Shown here: piece by piece, positions 51,322-60,095 of the stretch | How the letters are laid out: each line of letters opens with the position of its first letter | How positions within the stretch are numbered: position 1 is the stretch's first letter | The notes under the pieces: generated by a model | What the model was told of the DNA's origin: nothing | Database searches by the model: none | What the model saw: the letters and a program-made list of their open reading frames with translations, nothing else | Translations under genes and position numbers: made by a program | DNA from: Chlorobaculum sp. 24CR | GTDB taxonomy: Bacteria > Bacteroidota > Chlorobiia > Chlorobiales > Chlorobiaceae | DNA length: 60,095 bases | Reading direction: 5' to 3' | Assembly (NCBI RefSeq): GCF_004118635.1 | Contig: NZ_SDGU01000062.1 | Span: forward strand, 1-60,095

Positions 51322-51921
51322 CTATGATGGGATGTAGAATACTTTCGGAGAGGTGCCAAGGCCCTGGTTCAGCGGTTGAGCCTTGCCACTCCGGGCGAGT
51401 TTATGCACCTCGCTCTTGCTGTCGTCCAGGTCGCCGAAGATTCTCGTGTGCGTCGGGCAGGTCGCCACGCAGGCAGGCTCCAGCTTTTCGGCCAGGCGCT
51501 GCACGCAGAAGGTGCACTTGTCAACATGCGGCATTTCGTGCGAAACGTTCTTGCCGTACAGCTCGCGCTCCTTGTCAACATCCTCGCCGTCGTAGGCGTA
51601 GCGGGCGTCGTAGGGGCAGGCGATGCAGCAGGCGTAGCAGCCGATGCAGCGGTCGTAGTTGACCAGGACGATGCCGTTCTTGTCCATGTGCGTCGCGCCG
51701 GTCGGGCAGGCCGACAGGCACGGCGTGTTTTCGCAGTGCATACAGAGGCGCGGAAGCTGCACCCGGCGCACATCAGGGAAAACGCCCTGCTCCTTGTCTT
51801 CGACATGCGTCCGGAACTTCTCGCTCCAGAACGGCGTCTGGTTTTCGGTCGAACATGCCGCCATGCAGGCCTGACAGCCGACGCAGGTACGCATATCCAT
51901 TACCATTCCATAACGGGCCAT
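51322..51921 (-). CDS. psrB: Four-cluster ferredoxin-like subunit (PsrB type)
   Basis: This 199-residue protein has sixteen cysteines in four [4Fe-4S] ligand sets: CVGCQACMAAC, CMHCENTPCLSAC, CIGCYACCIAC, and CTFC with a later CVATC. This is the standard DmsB/PsrB electron-transfer subunit, which passes electrons between the molybdopterin subunit and the membrane anchor. It lacks its own signal peptide and would be exported with PsrA. Confidence 0.9.
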   Translation of the reverse strand: MARYGMVMDMRTCVGCQACMAACSTENQTPFWSEKFRTHVEDKEQGVFPDVRRVQLPRLCMHCENTPCLSACPTGATHMDKNGIVLVNYDRCIGCYACCIACPYDARYAYDGEDVDKERELYGKNVSHEMPHVDKCTFCVQRLAEKLEPACVATCPTHTRIFGDLDDSKSEVHKLARSGKAQPLNQGLGTSPKVFYIPS

Positions 51922-51939
51922 AGATACTTACTCCTCCAG

Positions 51940-54729
51940 TTAACTGTTTACAGGCTTGACGCTTACGGTGAACTCCTGCGACATGAACGACGCCGCGATC
52001 GGCTCGATGCTGTAGGGCATCAGTTCGTTCAGCGCGGTGCCCTTGCCTCCGGCGACGCTGAGCTTTTTGTTCCTGCTGCCGTAGGCCGAGGGCAAAAAGA
52101 CCGTGTCGGGCCGGATCATTTCGGTGGTGAAGAGCGTGGCTTTCACCTTCGGCCCGTAGCGGAGGTTGGTGACTTCGACCTCCTGGCCGTTCGACAAACC
52201 GAGCGTTTTGGCCTTCGTCGCGTTTATCCACAGCCCCATGAACTGGCCTTTTTTCGGTTCGGTGACTGCGGCGAGCAGCGCGTTGTTGTTGTTGGTCGAG
52301 GCGTGCGAGACCACCGGTACCTTGCCGTAGGTGAAGTAGAACTCGTCCGCGCCGAGATTGTTCTTGTCCCCCTTTTCGGTGAGGACGCGCGGCACGTAGC
52401 CAAGCACGGGGTTGAAGATCGGCTGCGCTCCCGCTTTTTGCGCGAACGATTCGAGAATCGGGCTGAACAGCTCAAGCCTTCCCGACATGGTTGGCACGGG
52501 AATCTTGCGCGGCAGATTCATCTCCTCGACCACCTCGTCGGCGTTTTTGAGCAAGAGCAGGCCCTTGTCCCTGATGGCGGCCTCGACCTCTGCGCCGGTC
52601 ATCTCCTTGCCGGTAAGCTTGCCGGAGAACTTGCCCATCGCCACGTAGGCGGTTTTGAGGAACGCCTCGTTGAGCGGCTTTTTGGCCTGTTGAGCGGCTT
52701 TCACTTCGCGCTTGAGCATGTCGGCGTCGAGGCCCGCGTAGTTGGCGATGCCGTCGAGGTACGGCTCCAGCTTGCCCATGCGGCGCGTGATTTCGCAAAG
52801 CATGTCGGTGGTGTCGCGCGTGTCGTAGAGCGGCTCGATGGCCCGCAGGCGCGTTGTGTAGCCGATGCCGGTTTCGGGGCCGAGCGGGTAGAGCAGCGGC
52901 TCGTTGCGCTCCAGATAGGTGTGGTTCGGCAGAATCACGTCCGCGTAGAGCGTCGTGTCGGACGGCAGCACATCGATGGCCACGACGAGGTCGAGGTTCG
53001 GGCTGGAAAGCATCTCCTCCCACCGTTTGGCCGGGAAGTAGTGGCGGATCGGGTTGGCGGCGTTCATGATGAGCGCCTTCATCCGGTAGGGTTCGCCGTT
53101 GAAGGTCAGCTCGCCCCTGACCGCTTCGTACAGGCCGGTGTCGGCCATCGCGGGCAGGAAGGCCGAGGGCTTGCCCTGCTTCTCTTGCTCCATCGCCCAG
53201 GCGAAGGACAATGCGGGCTTGCCGTGCTCCCACGCTTTCGGGTTGGCGAAGATGTCGAGCAGGCCGTGGGCGAAGCCCATGCCGGGGCGCTCGACCGGCG
53301 GCTCGTGGCTGCTGTCGATGCCGTGCTGAATGTTGTGCCACGCCTTTTCGGAGCGGTGGTGGTACTCGCCGCTCATCATCCAGCCGCCCGGCTTGTCGAT
53401 GCCGCCGACCAGCGTCTGGATGATCGCCTGCAAACGGCGCTGGCCGATGAGGTGGTGGTAGCGCGCGCCCATCCAGCCGGGATCGACCATCGCTGGTCGC
53501 GCCTGGCCGAACTCGATCGAGATGCGCCGGATCGTTGAGGCCGGAATGTCGGTGATCGTCGCCGCCCATTCGGGGGTGAAGGGTTCGGACTCCTCGACGA
53601 AGAGGTCGAACACCGTCGAGACCTTGCGCCCTTTCCAGGCGAGGCCCGCCGGCGCGTTGAGCGCGGGCTGGATGCGTCCGCCGCCCGCCGCTTTATCGTT
53701 GCTGTTTGTGTAAGCCGGAACCGGGCGAATGCCGCCGCCAATGGCGTCGTAAACGTAATAGTTTGAAGGCTTTCCATCCTTGCCCGCGTCGGCGGCGAGG
53801 TGCACCGAACCGTTCTCGTCCCGATAGGCCAGGAACGGCGCGTTGGTGTGCTTCGAGACGAAATCGGCGTCGTAGAGCTTTTCGCGCAGCAGCGTGTGCA
53901 GCATCGCCAAAAAGAAGGCGTGGTCGGTGCCCGGCTTGACCGGAATCCACTCGTCGGCCTTCGAGGCCAGCTCGCCCATGCGCGGGTCGAGGCAGACCAC
54001 CTTGGCGCCATTCTTCTTGGCCTCGCCGAAGCGCACGGCGCGGGCGGTCGAAATCGCCGCCACCGAGGCGTTGTTCAGGCTGAAGAGAATGTAGCGGGCG
54101 TTCTCGAAGTCGGCGAGGATTTCGTCGTGCACGTTGAAGTTGCCCGTGACGAGGTCGGTGCCAAGGTGGCCCGCCGTCACGCAGTGCTGCAACGGCGAGG
54201 CGACGATGTTGGGAATCTGCATGGTCTGGCAGAAGGGGAGACTGAAGTGCATGTACGACACGCACGCCGTCCAGCCGCCGATGAGGCTCACCTCCCACGG
54301 GTTGACCTTCTGGAGGCGGCTCACGATGTAGCTGTACGCCTCGTCCCAGGTGGCCGCGCGGAAATTCCACTCGCCGCGCTTGCTGCCCGCGACGCGGATC
54401 AGCGGCTGCTTGAGCCGGTCGGGGTCGTAGGTCTGGTGGAGTCCGGCCTGGCCGCGAGCGCAGATGCGGCCCCGGTTCAGCGGGCTGTCCACGTTGCCGT
54501 CGATCTTGACGATCCGGCGTACGCCATCGCTCTCCTTGGTTTGCACCTTGATGTCGCAGAACGAAGAGCAGAAGTTGCAGATGCTCGGCACCCAGGTGGT
54601 GGTAACGCTCGCCGCCGCCTCTGCGTTTGCGCCCGTGGCCAGGCCCCAGATCGGGCGAAGCAGGGACATGCCGCCAAGTACGCCAGCCGCCGTGAGAAAC
54701 TGACGACGTGAAATGATTGTTTTATGCAT
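51940..54729 (-). CDS. psrA: Molybdopterin oxidoreductase catalytic subunit (PsrA-like)
   Basis: This 929-residue protein is of the DMSO-reductase superfamily. It starts with a Tat signal (SRRQFLTAAGVLGG at residues 8-20), has the [4Fe-4S] motif C51-C54-C58-C90 (CNFCSSFC...GRICARGQ) and the usual molybdopterin-binding domains (GTDHAFFLAMLHTLLREKLYD, DPGWMGARYHHLIGQ, LPNHTYLERNEPL). C183 in SPLQHCVTAGHLG is a candidate Mo ligand. With PsrB and PsrC it should be a periplasmic polysulfide/thiosulfate-type reductase or oxidase; the same kind of complex is known in C. tepidum as a polysulfide-reductase-like complex. GAAGGG stands a few bases before the ATG at 54729. Confidence 0.88.
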   Translation of the reverse strand: MHKTIISRRQFLTAAGVLGGMSLLRPIWGLATGANAEAAASVTTTWVPSICNFCSSFCDIKVQTKESDGVRRIVKIDGNVDSPLNRGRICARGQAGLHQTYDPDRLKQPLIRVAGSKRGEWNFRAATWDEAYSYIVSRLQKVNPWEVSLIGGWTACVSYMHFSLPFCQTMQIPNIVASPLQHCVTAGHLGTDLVTGNFNVHDEILADFENARYILFSLNNASVAAISTARAVRFGEAKKNGAKVVCLDPRMGELASKADEWIPVKPGTDHAFFLAMLHTLLREKLYDADFVSKHTNAPFLAYRDENGSVHLAADAGKDGKPSNYYVYDAIGGGIRPVPAYTNSNDKAAGGGRIQPALNAPAGLAWKGRKVSTVFDLFVEESEPFTPEWAATITDIPASTIRRISIEFGQARPAMVDPGWMGARYHHLIGQRRLQAIIQTLVGGIDKPGGWMMSGEYHHRSEKAWHNIQHGIDSSHEPPVERPGMGFAHGLLDIFANPKAWEHGKPALSFAWAMEQEKQGKPSAFLPAMADTGLYEAVRGELTFNGEPYRMKALIMNAANPIRHYFPAKRWEEMLSSPNLDLVVAIDVLPSDTTLYADVILPNHTYLERNEPLLYPLGPETGIGYTTRLRAIEPLYDTRDTTDMLCEITRRMGKLEPYLDGIANYAGLDADMLKREVKAAQQAKKPLNEAFLKTAYVAMGKFSGKLTGKEMTGAEVEAAIRDKGLLLLKNADEVVEEMNLPRKIPVPTMSGRLELFSPILESFAQKAGAQPIFNPVLGYVPRVLTEKGDKNNLGADEFYFTYGKVPVVSHASTNNNNALLAAVTEPKKGQFMGLWINATKAKTLGLSNGQEVEVTNLRYGPKVKATLFTTEMIRPDTVFLPSAYGSRNKKLSVAGGKGTALNELMPYSIEPIAASFMSQEFTVSVKPVNS

Positions 54730-54813
54730 AAAACTTCCCTTCAGACAGATGGTTAATGCCGTAATTCCCAAGCGGGAAACAAGAAGATAGCTGGATAGGG
54801 AGTATATCCGCCG

Positions 54814-54843
54814 AGTATACTTCAATAGCAGACGAGCTGGCAA
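54814..54843 (-). promoter_or_regulatory. Candidate psrA promoter
   Basis: On the minus strand TTGCCA (54838-54843) and TATACT (54814-54819) are separated by 18 bases, about 85 bases ahead of the psrA ATG. The -10 box overlaps a near-direct repeat (AGTATATCC and AGTATACTTC, seen on the plus strand). Confidence 0.4.
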
Positions 54844-55027
54844 TATAGCGTGACCCGGAAAAGGTTGCAAAACTTATTTTTCCGGTAACTGGTTTGATAA
54901 CAATTGTTTATTGTATTTTCGGGTCACTATTGAAGTGTGCTGTGCCGTAGTTTATTTGTCAACAATCGTTATTTTTCCGGCAGGAAAAATGATATGATCG
55001 TTATATCTTTTTGTTATGAACGCTGGC

Positions 55028-55041
55028 GTATAGCGCTATAC
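55028..55041. promoter_or_regulatory. Perfect 14-bp palindrome, possible operator
   Basis: GTATAGCGCTATAC is a perfect 14-base palindrome about 300 bases upstream of psrA. It is the kind of site a dimeric regulator would bind, but no regulator gene is adjacent and the distance is long. Confidence 0.35.
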
Positions 55042-55147
55042 ATAAAAACAGAATAGATGGCGCGATTTTTATGCTTTCACTCGTAGCGGCGCGTCAAGAC
55101 AACATAACGGATGAGTGTTTCCGTTCGCCCTTCGTATAACGAGAATT

Positions 55148-55240
55148 CGTCATCGCGAGGCCAAAGCCGTGGTGATCCATCCTTACTGTTTTCGCTGATT
55201 CTGCATGGAGTGCCACGTCGCGATACTCCTTTCCATGACA
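55148..55240. repeat. MITE-like dispersed repeat, copy B
   Basis: CGTCATCGCGAG at the left end and CTCCTTTCCATGACA at the right end match the termini of copy A at 756-857, and the interior GTGATCCATC, ACTG, TTCGCTGATTC, GCATGGAGTGCCACGTCGCG follows in the same order. The copies differ at roughly one base in five by eye. Confidence 0.6.
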
Positions 55241-55497
55241 GGGGATCCAGAACGGTTTCCCATTGGCTCGACAGTAGCGCCGATTCAGTGATTTCAAGCG
55301 CGCCGACGCTTTGCGCGGAAGCAACAGAGCCTTCCCGGCGCGGGGTACGTGGATCGAAATCGTCGAATAGGCGATGAGATTGCGTATGAACTTCCCTGAT
55401 CCCGGCAGCGTCGAAAAACCGTGAAGGTCGGTGAGGCACAGGGCAATTGTCAGATGAGGACTCGATACTGAAAATCCGGAAAAAATTGATTAACAAC

Positions 55498-55965
55498 ATG
55501 AAAGGCGGTCTCAGGGCCGTTTCGATTTTCGAGGCAGGAAAGGGCGTTCTGGTCTTTTCGCTGGCGCTGCTGCTCTCCAGCTTCGTTTCGCGCGATCTTC
55601 ACGGCATCATCGCCGAGTTCAGAACGCGCTGGAACGTCGATCCGTCGAGCCACATCCCGGCGCTTGCCAAAATGCTCATGCACGACCTGACCGGCTCTCG
55701 GCTCCATTTTCTCATTATGCTCGCCGCCATCTATGCGCTCATGCGCTTTGTCGAGGCGTATGGACTCTGGTTTGAAAAACGGTGGGCCGAGTGGTTCGCC
55801 CTCTTGAGCGGCGGCGTCTATCTGCCGGTCGAACTCTATGAACTCGCCAAGGGTTTCAGTTGGCTGAAAGCAGGCGTGCTGGCGATCAACCTCGTCATCG
55901 CAGGCTATATGCTCATTTTGCTGATTCGCGGCAGGGCGGCAGCCGCCGGGGCAGAACGAGCCTGA
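55498..55965 (+). CDS. DUF2127 membrane protein
   Basis: This 155-residue integral membrane protein has about four helices. The start MKGGLRAVSIFEAGKGVLV, then MRFVEAYGLWFEKRWAEWFA and GGVYLPVELYEL are the conserved DUF2127 blocks. No function is established. The ATG at 55498 gives a family-like N-terminus; the frame opens earlier at a TTG. It is followed 118 bases later by a UPF0104 gene. Confidence 0.72.
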   Translation: MKGGLRAVSIFEAGKGVLVFSLALLLSSFVSRDLHGIIAEFRTRWNVDPSSHIPALAKMLMHDLTGSRLHFLIMLAAIYALMRFVEAYGLWFEKRWAEWFALLSGGVYLPVELYELAKGFSWLKAGVLAINLVIAGYMLILLIRGRAAAAGAERA

Positions 55966-56083
55966 GAAGGTTTAGCGGCTTCATCGTTGAAATTCCCGCC
56001 GGGCGTGTTTCGGTAAAGGTGCGATTACAAAGGGGAATCGCGCTGTCCGCCGTTGTTTATTTTGTACCCGGTTTGGCGTTTTC

Positions 56084-57064
56084 ATGATTGTTTACAGACC
56101 GTTTGGCATGGAGAGGGGACGCAGATTCATCGCGCTGATTCCCGGTATTCTGCTGCTGGCGGCGCTTGTGTATGTGGCGCTGAATTATGGCAAGCTTGCC
56201 CGGTTCGCGCAGCTTGTCGGCAATATCGATCCGTTCTGGATCGCCGTGGTGTGCCTGTTTCAGGTAGCAACTTACTTTTCGCTCGCGCTGGTGTGGCATC
56301 GCGCATTTGCCGTTTATGGAATCGCGTATCCGCTCGGCACTCTTTTTCCGCTGGCCTTTGCCAAGCTGTTTGCCGATCAGGCGTTTCCTTCGGCGGGAAT
56401 CAGCGGTATCGCTTTCGTCATCAATGCCTTCAGGCAACGCAGTGTTTCGGCTCCTGTCGGTATGGGGGTGATGCTGCTTACGCTTCTTTCTTACTACGTA
56501 GCCTTCGCCATTGTCGCGGCGGCATCGTTTGTGGCCTTATGGCTGCATCACGATTTTCACCAGTGGACGGTTATCGTGGCCGCACTCTTTTTTGTCTTCG
56601 TTGTCGCCGTGCCGGGGGCGATTCTTCTGCTGAAAAAACGGGGTATCGAAAACGGTTTGCCGTTGTGGCTGATGCGCCTGCCGGTGATCGCCGGGGTCGT
56701 CGCAACATTTGATGATGTTCCGGACGACATGCTTGGCAAACCGGGGCTGCTTTTCGAGGCCACGGTTTACCAGACGGCGATTTTCGCGCTCGACGCCGCC
56801 ACGCTCTGGGCGATGCTCTCAGCGCTTGGCGAGCCTGCGGGGTTTGCCGTGGCGTTCGCCGCATTTGTCGTGGCCACGATTGTCGCCACGCTCAGCCTGA
56901 TTCCGCTGGGTCTCGGCTCCTTCGAGCTGACCTGCGCCGGATTGCTGGTGAGCCTCGGCGCGAGGCTCGAAACCGCGCTGACGGCAACCTTGCTTTTGCG
57001 CGGTTTCACCGTCTGGCTTCCGATGATTCCGGGGCTGCTGCTGACCAGGCGCGAATTGCGGTGA
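56084..57064 (+). CDS. UPF0104/LPG-synthase-TM family membrane protein
   Basis: This 326-residue protein has about eight hydrophobic helices. It shows the pattern of the lysylphosphatidylglycerol synthase transmembrane/UPF0104 family (AglD-like): an early helix with RRFIALIPGILLLAALVYVAL, then ADQAFPSAGISGIAFVINAF, and near the end SLIPLGLGSFELTCAGLLVSLG (the conserved PGGLG.fE-like segment). Family members are flippases or lipid-modifying proteins. No MprF catalytic domain is attached, so lysyl transfer is not expected. An ATG at 56108 is an alternative start. Confidence 0.72.
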   Translation: MIVYRPFGMERGRRFIALIPGILLLAALVYVALNYGKLARFAQLVGNIDPFWIAVVCLFQVATYFSLALVWHRAFAVYGIAYPLGTLFPLAFAKLFADQAFPSAGISGIAFVINAFRQRSVSAPVGMGVMLLTLLSYYVAFAIVAAASFVALWLHHDFHQWTVIVAALFFVFVVAVPGAILLLKKRGIENGLPLWLMRLPVIAGVVATFDDVPDDMLGKPGLLFEATVYQTAIFALDAATLWAMLSALGEPAGFAVAFAAFVVATIVATLSLIPLGLGSFELTCAGLLVSLGARLETALTATLLLRGFTVWLPMIPGLLLTRRELR

Positions 57065-57479
57065 TGGTCGAAGCGAACCTGATGGCGGAAACGATGGGCC
57101 GAAACCGGCTTCCGGCCCGTTCAGTCGTGTCGTCGATGCTGTTTTTGTGGAAAACAACCGTTCGAAAATATCATGGTTAACGAACGCTCATCATCGCAAA
57201 GAGCGCCGACAGGGCGTGTTCGACAAGACGTAACAATTAAATATGCCGGAAACAGTTGCTATTTTATTAAATTAAAGACCTGTTTTTTCAGTTCCGTTCC
57301 TCTGGGTACGGATAAATGGCCGAGATTGCCGGCCCGTAAAGCCTGGCAATATTTCAAACGTACAGTCACGTCAGAGGTACCGGCGGCATGGTATTTCGCG
57401 CTTTGTATTCTGGCGGGCCGGACAGTTATGACATATCACATCACGAATAGATTTGTACCAATCTTTCAATTGTAATTGA
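57065..57479. other. Leader region of rnr
   Basis: I see no supported gene in these 415 bases. GGGCCG (about 57094) pairs with CGGCCC (about 57114) near the end of the UPF0104 gene and may be part of a terminator. The middle is AT-rich (AACAATTAAATATG, TATTTTATTAAATTAAAG) and probably carries the rnr promoter; the remaining 150 bases would be a leader. Confidence 0.4.
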
Positions 57480-59858
57480 GTGGCAAGAGACCGTAAGACT
57501 ACCAAAACACGTCCCCAGAAGAGAAAGAAAAACAGGTCCGGCAGGCCGGATGGCACGGAAAAGGTGCGGGCGAACGATCATATCCTGATCAACGAATTCC
57601 TCTTCAGGCGGGGCGAAACTTCGCTCGGCGCTGAAATCATTGCATTTTTGACCGAGCACGAAGGCGAACGCTTCCGTTCAGTGGCGCTGGCCAAACAGAT
57701 GGGCTATGGCGAATCGCGCCAGCTTCCCGGTTTCTGGTACGTCCTGCACAAGTTGCAGGAGGATGGCGTGGTTGACAAGGACAGCGACCGCTGCTACGGC
57801 TGGGCCGGGTTGGAACCCGACACCTACGAGGAGCACCTGGTCGAGGGCCGCCAGTTTCCGCAGCCCGGCAAGGAGCGCTACAAAGTCGATCAGACCTACC
57901 AGGGCAAGCTCACCACCCATCCCAACGGCTATGGCTTCGTCAGTGTCGAAGGCTTCGACGACGATATTTTCATCGGCGCCGAAATGCTTGGCCAGTCGCT
58001 GCACGGCGACGAGGTCGAGGTGCTGGTTACCAAAGTGCCCGAAACCTACGTGTCGAAGCAGTCGCCCCATCAGCGTTGCGAGGGGCTTGTCGTCAACGTC
58101 GTCAGCCGCAAGCTGACGACCGTGGTCGGTACGCTGCACCGGGAGAATCGTCGCTTTTTGCTCAAGCCTGACTTGCGCAAGATTCTGCCTGAGATTCACG
58201 TTGCCGTCAAGGATTCCAAAAAGGCCAAGGCCGGCGACAAGGTGCTGGCCGGTGATCTGGAGTTCCTCAAAAATGGCGCGATCCAGGCCAAGGTGATCGA
58301 GATTCTCGGCGTAGCGGGCGAGTCGAATGTGGAGGTAAGCGCCATCGCGCGAGGCCTCGGCATCGACGAGACTTTCGACAGTGAGCTGCTGAACTTCGCC
58401 GAAAAGGTGCGCGAGGAGATCACCGATGAGGATATGAAGGACAGGCTCGATATTCGCGACAAAAATGTGTTTACCATCGATCCTGTCGATGCCAAAGATT
58501 TCGACGATGCGCTCTCGATAGAGCTGGAAGGCAAGGGTGGCTACAAGATCGGGGTACACATTGCCGATGTGTCGCACTATGTGCCGGAGAATTCGGCGCT
58601 CGACAAGGAGGCTCGCAAACGCGCCACGTCGGTTTATCTGGTTGACCGCGTGATTCCGATGCTGCCGTCGCGGCTTTCCGAAAAGGTGTGCAGCCTCAAC
58701 CCCGGCGTGGATCGCATGGCCTACTCGGTTTTTTTCAACATCACCGAGAGTGGCGAGGTCAAGAAGTTCGAGTTCCACAAGACGGTCATTCACTCGAAAT
58801 GCCGCTTCACCTACGAAGACGTGCAGGAGATTCTCGACGCGGGCAAGGGCGATTATGCCGAGGAGCTGCAAGCGCTCGAAAGCCTCAGCAAGATCCTGCG
58901 CTCGCAGCGTATGGAGTCGGGCGGGCTTGACTTCGAGACCGAGGAGGTGCGCTTCAAGCTCGGCAGCAAGGGCGAGCCGGTCGAGGTCATCAAAAAGGAG
59001 CGGCTCGACAGCCACCGTCTGATCGAGGAGTTCATGCTGCTGGCCAACCGCACGGTGGCCGCTTACCTGACCGCCCGGTACGCCGAGAACGAAAAGAATC
59101 CGCACCCGGTGATCTACCGCGTGCACGGCGCGCCGCAGATGGAGCGGGTGCAGGTGCTGTCGAACTTCGTGCGCAAGATCGGCTTCGACCTCAAGCTCGA
59201 CCGCAGGGGCAAGGAGAGCGCCACGGTGTCGTCCAGAGCGCTGCGCGAGCTGTTGCAGAAGGTGCGCGGTACCAATGTGGAGTTTCTGGTCAACGAGCTG
59301 GTGCTGCGCTCCATGTCGAAAGCGGTCTATATGTCGTCCAACGACGGCCACTTCGGACTCGGTTTCGAGCACTACACACACTTCACCTCGCCCATCAGGC
59401 GCTACCCCGATCTGGTCATACACCGCATTCTGTTCGAGTACGAAACGACGCGCAAGAAGCGCCGCAAGGTGACGCCCGAACGGATCACCGAGATCAGTGC
59501 GACTATCACCGAGGTATGCCAGATCACCAACGAGCGCGAAAAAATCGCCACGGAGGCGGAGCGCGAATCGGTCAAGCTCAAGCAGGTCGAGTACATGTCG
59601 GCCCATCTCGGCAACACCTACGGAGGCATCATCACCGGCGCGACCGAGTACGGCATCTACGTGCGCATGACCGACTTCGCCATCGAGGGTCTGGTGCACA
59701 TGCGCAACCTCAAGGACGACTACTACGAGTACGACGAAGCGACCTACTCGCTCGTCGGCAGACGCAAACACCGCCGCCTGCAAATCGGTCAGCGGTTGAA
59801 AGTAAAGGTGCACGAAGTCGATATGACAAGAAGAACCATCGATCTCACGCTGGCGTGA
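57480..59858 (+). CDS. rnr: Ribonuclease R
   Basis: This 792-residue 3'-5' exoribonuclease of the RNB family has a basic N-terminal tail ([16 protein letters not shown]), a winged-helix-like part, two cold-shock domains, the RNB catalytic domain (the metal-site aspartates in [18 protein letters not shown]; later [17 protein letters not shown]) and an S1 domain at the C-terminus ([17 protein letters not shown], then [12 protein letters not shown]). It degrades structured RNA. The GTG at 57480 is the only start available, because an in-frame TGA directly precedes it; no good Shine-Dalgarno is seen. A terminator hairpin follows. Confidence 0.9.
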   Translation: MARDRKTTKTRPQKRKKNRSGRPDGTEKVRANDHILINEFLFRRGETSLGAEIIAFLTEHEGERFRSVALAKQMGYGESRQLPGFWYVLHKLQEDGVVDKDSDRCYGWAGLEPDTYEEHLVEGRQFPQPGKERYKVDQTYQGKLTTHPNGYGFVSVEGFDDDIFIGAEMLGQSLHGDEVEVLVTKVPETYVSKQSPHQRCEGLVVNVVSRKLTTVVGTLHRENRRFLLKPDLRKILPEIHVAVKDSKKAKAGDKVLAGDLEFLKNGAIQAKVIEILGVAGESNVEVSAIARGLGIDETFDSELLNFAEKVREEITDEDMKDRLDIRDKNVFTIDPVDAKDFDDALSIELEGKGGYKIGVHIADVSHYVPENSALDKEARKRATSVYLVDRVIPMLPSRLSEKVCSLNPGVDRMAYSVFFNITESGEVKKFEFHKTVIHSKCRFTYEDVQEILDAGKGDYAEELQALESLSKILRSQRMESGGLDFETEEVRFKLGSKGEPVEVIKKERLDSHRLIEEFMLLANRTVAAYLTARYAENEKNPHPVIYRVHGAPQMERVQVLSNFVRKIGFDLKLDRRGKESATVSSRALRELLQKVRGTNVEFLVNELVLRSMSKAVYMSSNDGHFGLGFEHYTHFTSPIRRYPDLVIHRILFEYETTRKKRRKVTPERITEISATITEVCQITNEREKIATEAERESVKLKQVEYMSAHLGNTYGGIITGATEYGIYVRMTDFAIEGLVHMRNLKDDYYEYDEATYSLVGRRKHRRLQIGQRLKVKVHEVDMTRRTIDLTLA

Positions 59859-59883
59859 GGTTGGATTTGACTGGATGTGATTG

Positions 59884-59917
59884 ATGAGAAAGCCGGGCTG
59901 CGAAGTCCGGCTTTCTT
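59884..59917 (+). terminator. Terminator after rnr
   Basis: AAAGCCGG pairs with CCGGCTTT around a GCTGCGAAGT loop, ending in TTTCTTG. It lies 26-30 bases after the rnr stop. Confidence 0.65.
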
Positions 59918-60025
59918 GCGTTATGGTGGGGGCTTTATTGACGGTAAACGTCGGGTTGATTATCGTTCATTCCTTTTGCCTGTAAAGCTATGTGTCATCA
60001 TTGAATCTCTATGGGATATATTCCC

Positions 60026-60040
60026 CGAAGCTCTGCTTCG
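60026..60040. repeat. GAAGC palindrome
   Basis: CGAAGC-TCT-GCTTCG is the same core as in the palindrome at 61-81 near the opposite end of the window. The rest of 59920-60095 holds no gene that I can see and is AT-rich at its end. Confidence 0.45.
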
Positions 60041-60095
60041 TTAAAGATAAAAGTGTAATAATTGAGCACATATATTCATAAAAGTCATAATGTAT

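Larger units (their letters stand above)
54730..55497. other. Divergent region with palindromes and MITE-like copy B
   Basis: I see no gene in these 768 bases. The psrA side holds a promoter candidate (TTGCCA at 54838-54843 and TATACT at 54814-54819 on the minus strand, 18-base spacer). Further out are the dyads AACAATTGTT (near 54899) and GTATAGCGCTATAC (55028-55041), and then the MITE-like copy at 55148-55240. The DUF2127 start lies at 55498. Confidence 0.5.

Noticed and set aside
51376-53538. 720-residue plus-strand reading frame
   Set aside because: It is antisense to psrB and psrA; the minus strand has the Fe-S and molybdopterin motifs.
57173-57475. 100-residue frame ahead of rnr
   Set aside because: No family resemblance, no ribosome binding site and the composition of a leader; treated as non-coding.
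57678-59813. 711-residue minus-strand reading frame
   Set aside because: It is antisense to RNase R and has no domain signature.
1-60095. tRNA, rRNA or CRISPR arrays
   Set aside because: Spacers were scanned by eye for TTCGA-type T-arms with CCA ends and for regular 28-37-base repeats; nothing convincing was seen. A tRNAscan or CRISPR search would be decisive.

Overview
The window reads as chromosome of a green sulfur bacterium (Chlorobiaceae), most likely a Chlorobaculum close to but not identical with C. tepidum. The reasons are a sepiapterin reductase that matches, as I remember it, the crystallised C. tepidum enzyme, a PsrABC-type polysulfide-reductase-like operon, a DUF4293 protein (Bacteroidota/Chlorobiota family), a citramalate synthase placed inside an ilv-leu operon, and a fused phytol-kinase/DUF92 protein suited to an organism that esterifies (bacterio)chlorophylls. 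These attributions come from recognising protein motifs by eye; no database search was run. No rRNA, tRNA or CRISPR array was recognised.

Layout. 1-3.6 kb is an accessory stretch packed with toxin-antitoxin type genes (HTH antitoxin, MntA-HepT, DUF1778-GNAT, MqsA-like regulator), two copies of a DUF2442 segment and a MITE-like repeat. 3.8-20.7 kb is mostly housekeeping: a secreted Cache-domain protein, a cytosine-deaminase-like enzyme, ftsE-pdxA-DUF4293, a TPR protein with a small membrane partner, waaA, archease-thpR, a DEAD-box helicase, a beta-CASP nuclease, serS, a YqeY-like protein, sepiapterin reductase, a cold-shock protein and radC. 20.8-30.6 kb is one long minus-strand operon, ilvD-ilvB-ilvN-ilvC-leuB-leuC-leuD-cimA, which carries most of valine/leucine synthesis plus the citramalate entry to isoleucine. 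31.1-38.2 kb is a plus-strand envelope cluster: phytol kinase/DUF92 fusion, tolQ, tolR, tolA/tonB-like, tolB, two pal paralogues and ybgF.

38.3-49.4 kb is accessory again: a DUF4062-STAND-TPR NTPase, a C_GCAxxG_C_C protein, a DUF389 membrane protein, a YefM-YoeB pair flanked by decayed repeated segments, and an AT-richer three-gene operon that I interpret as an ABC-three-component (ABC-3C) conflict system (DUF4297-like nuclease protein, middle component, DUF3732 SMC-like ATPase). 49.7-54.7 kb holds the molybdoenzyme operon psrA-psrB-psrC-torD-like chaperone. 55-60 kb holds a second MITE copy, DUF2127 and UPF0104 membrane proteins and RNase R.

The most interesting items are the ABC-3C operon, the STAND NTPase, the fused phytol-kinase/DUF92 protein, the fungal-type cytosine deaminase, the direct DUF2442 duplication that brackets MntA-HepT, the relics around YefM-YoeB, and the TPR/NGDNNI gene pair.
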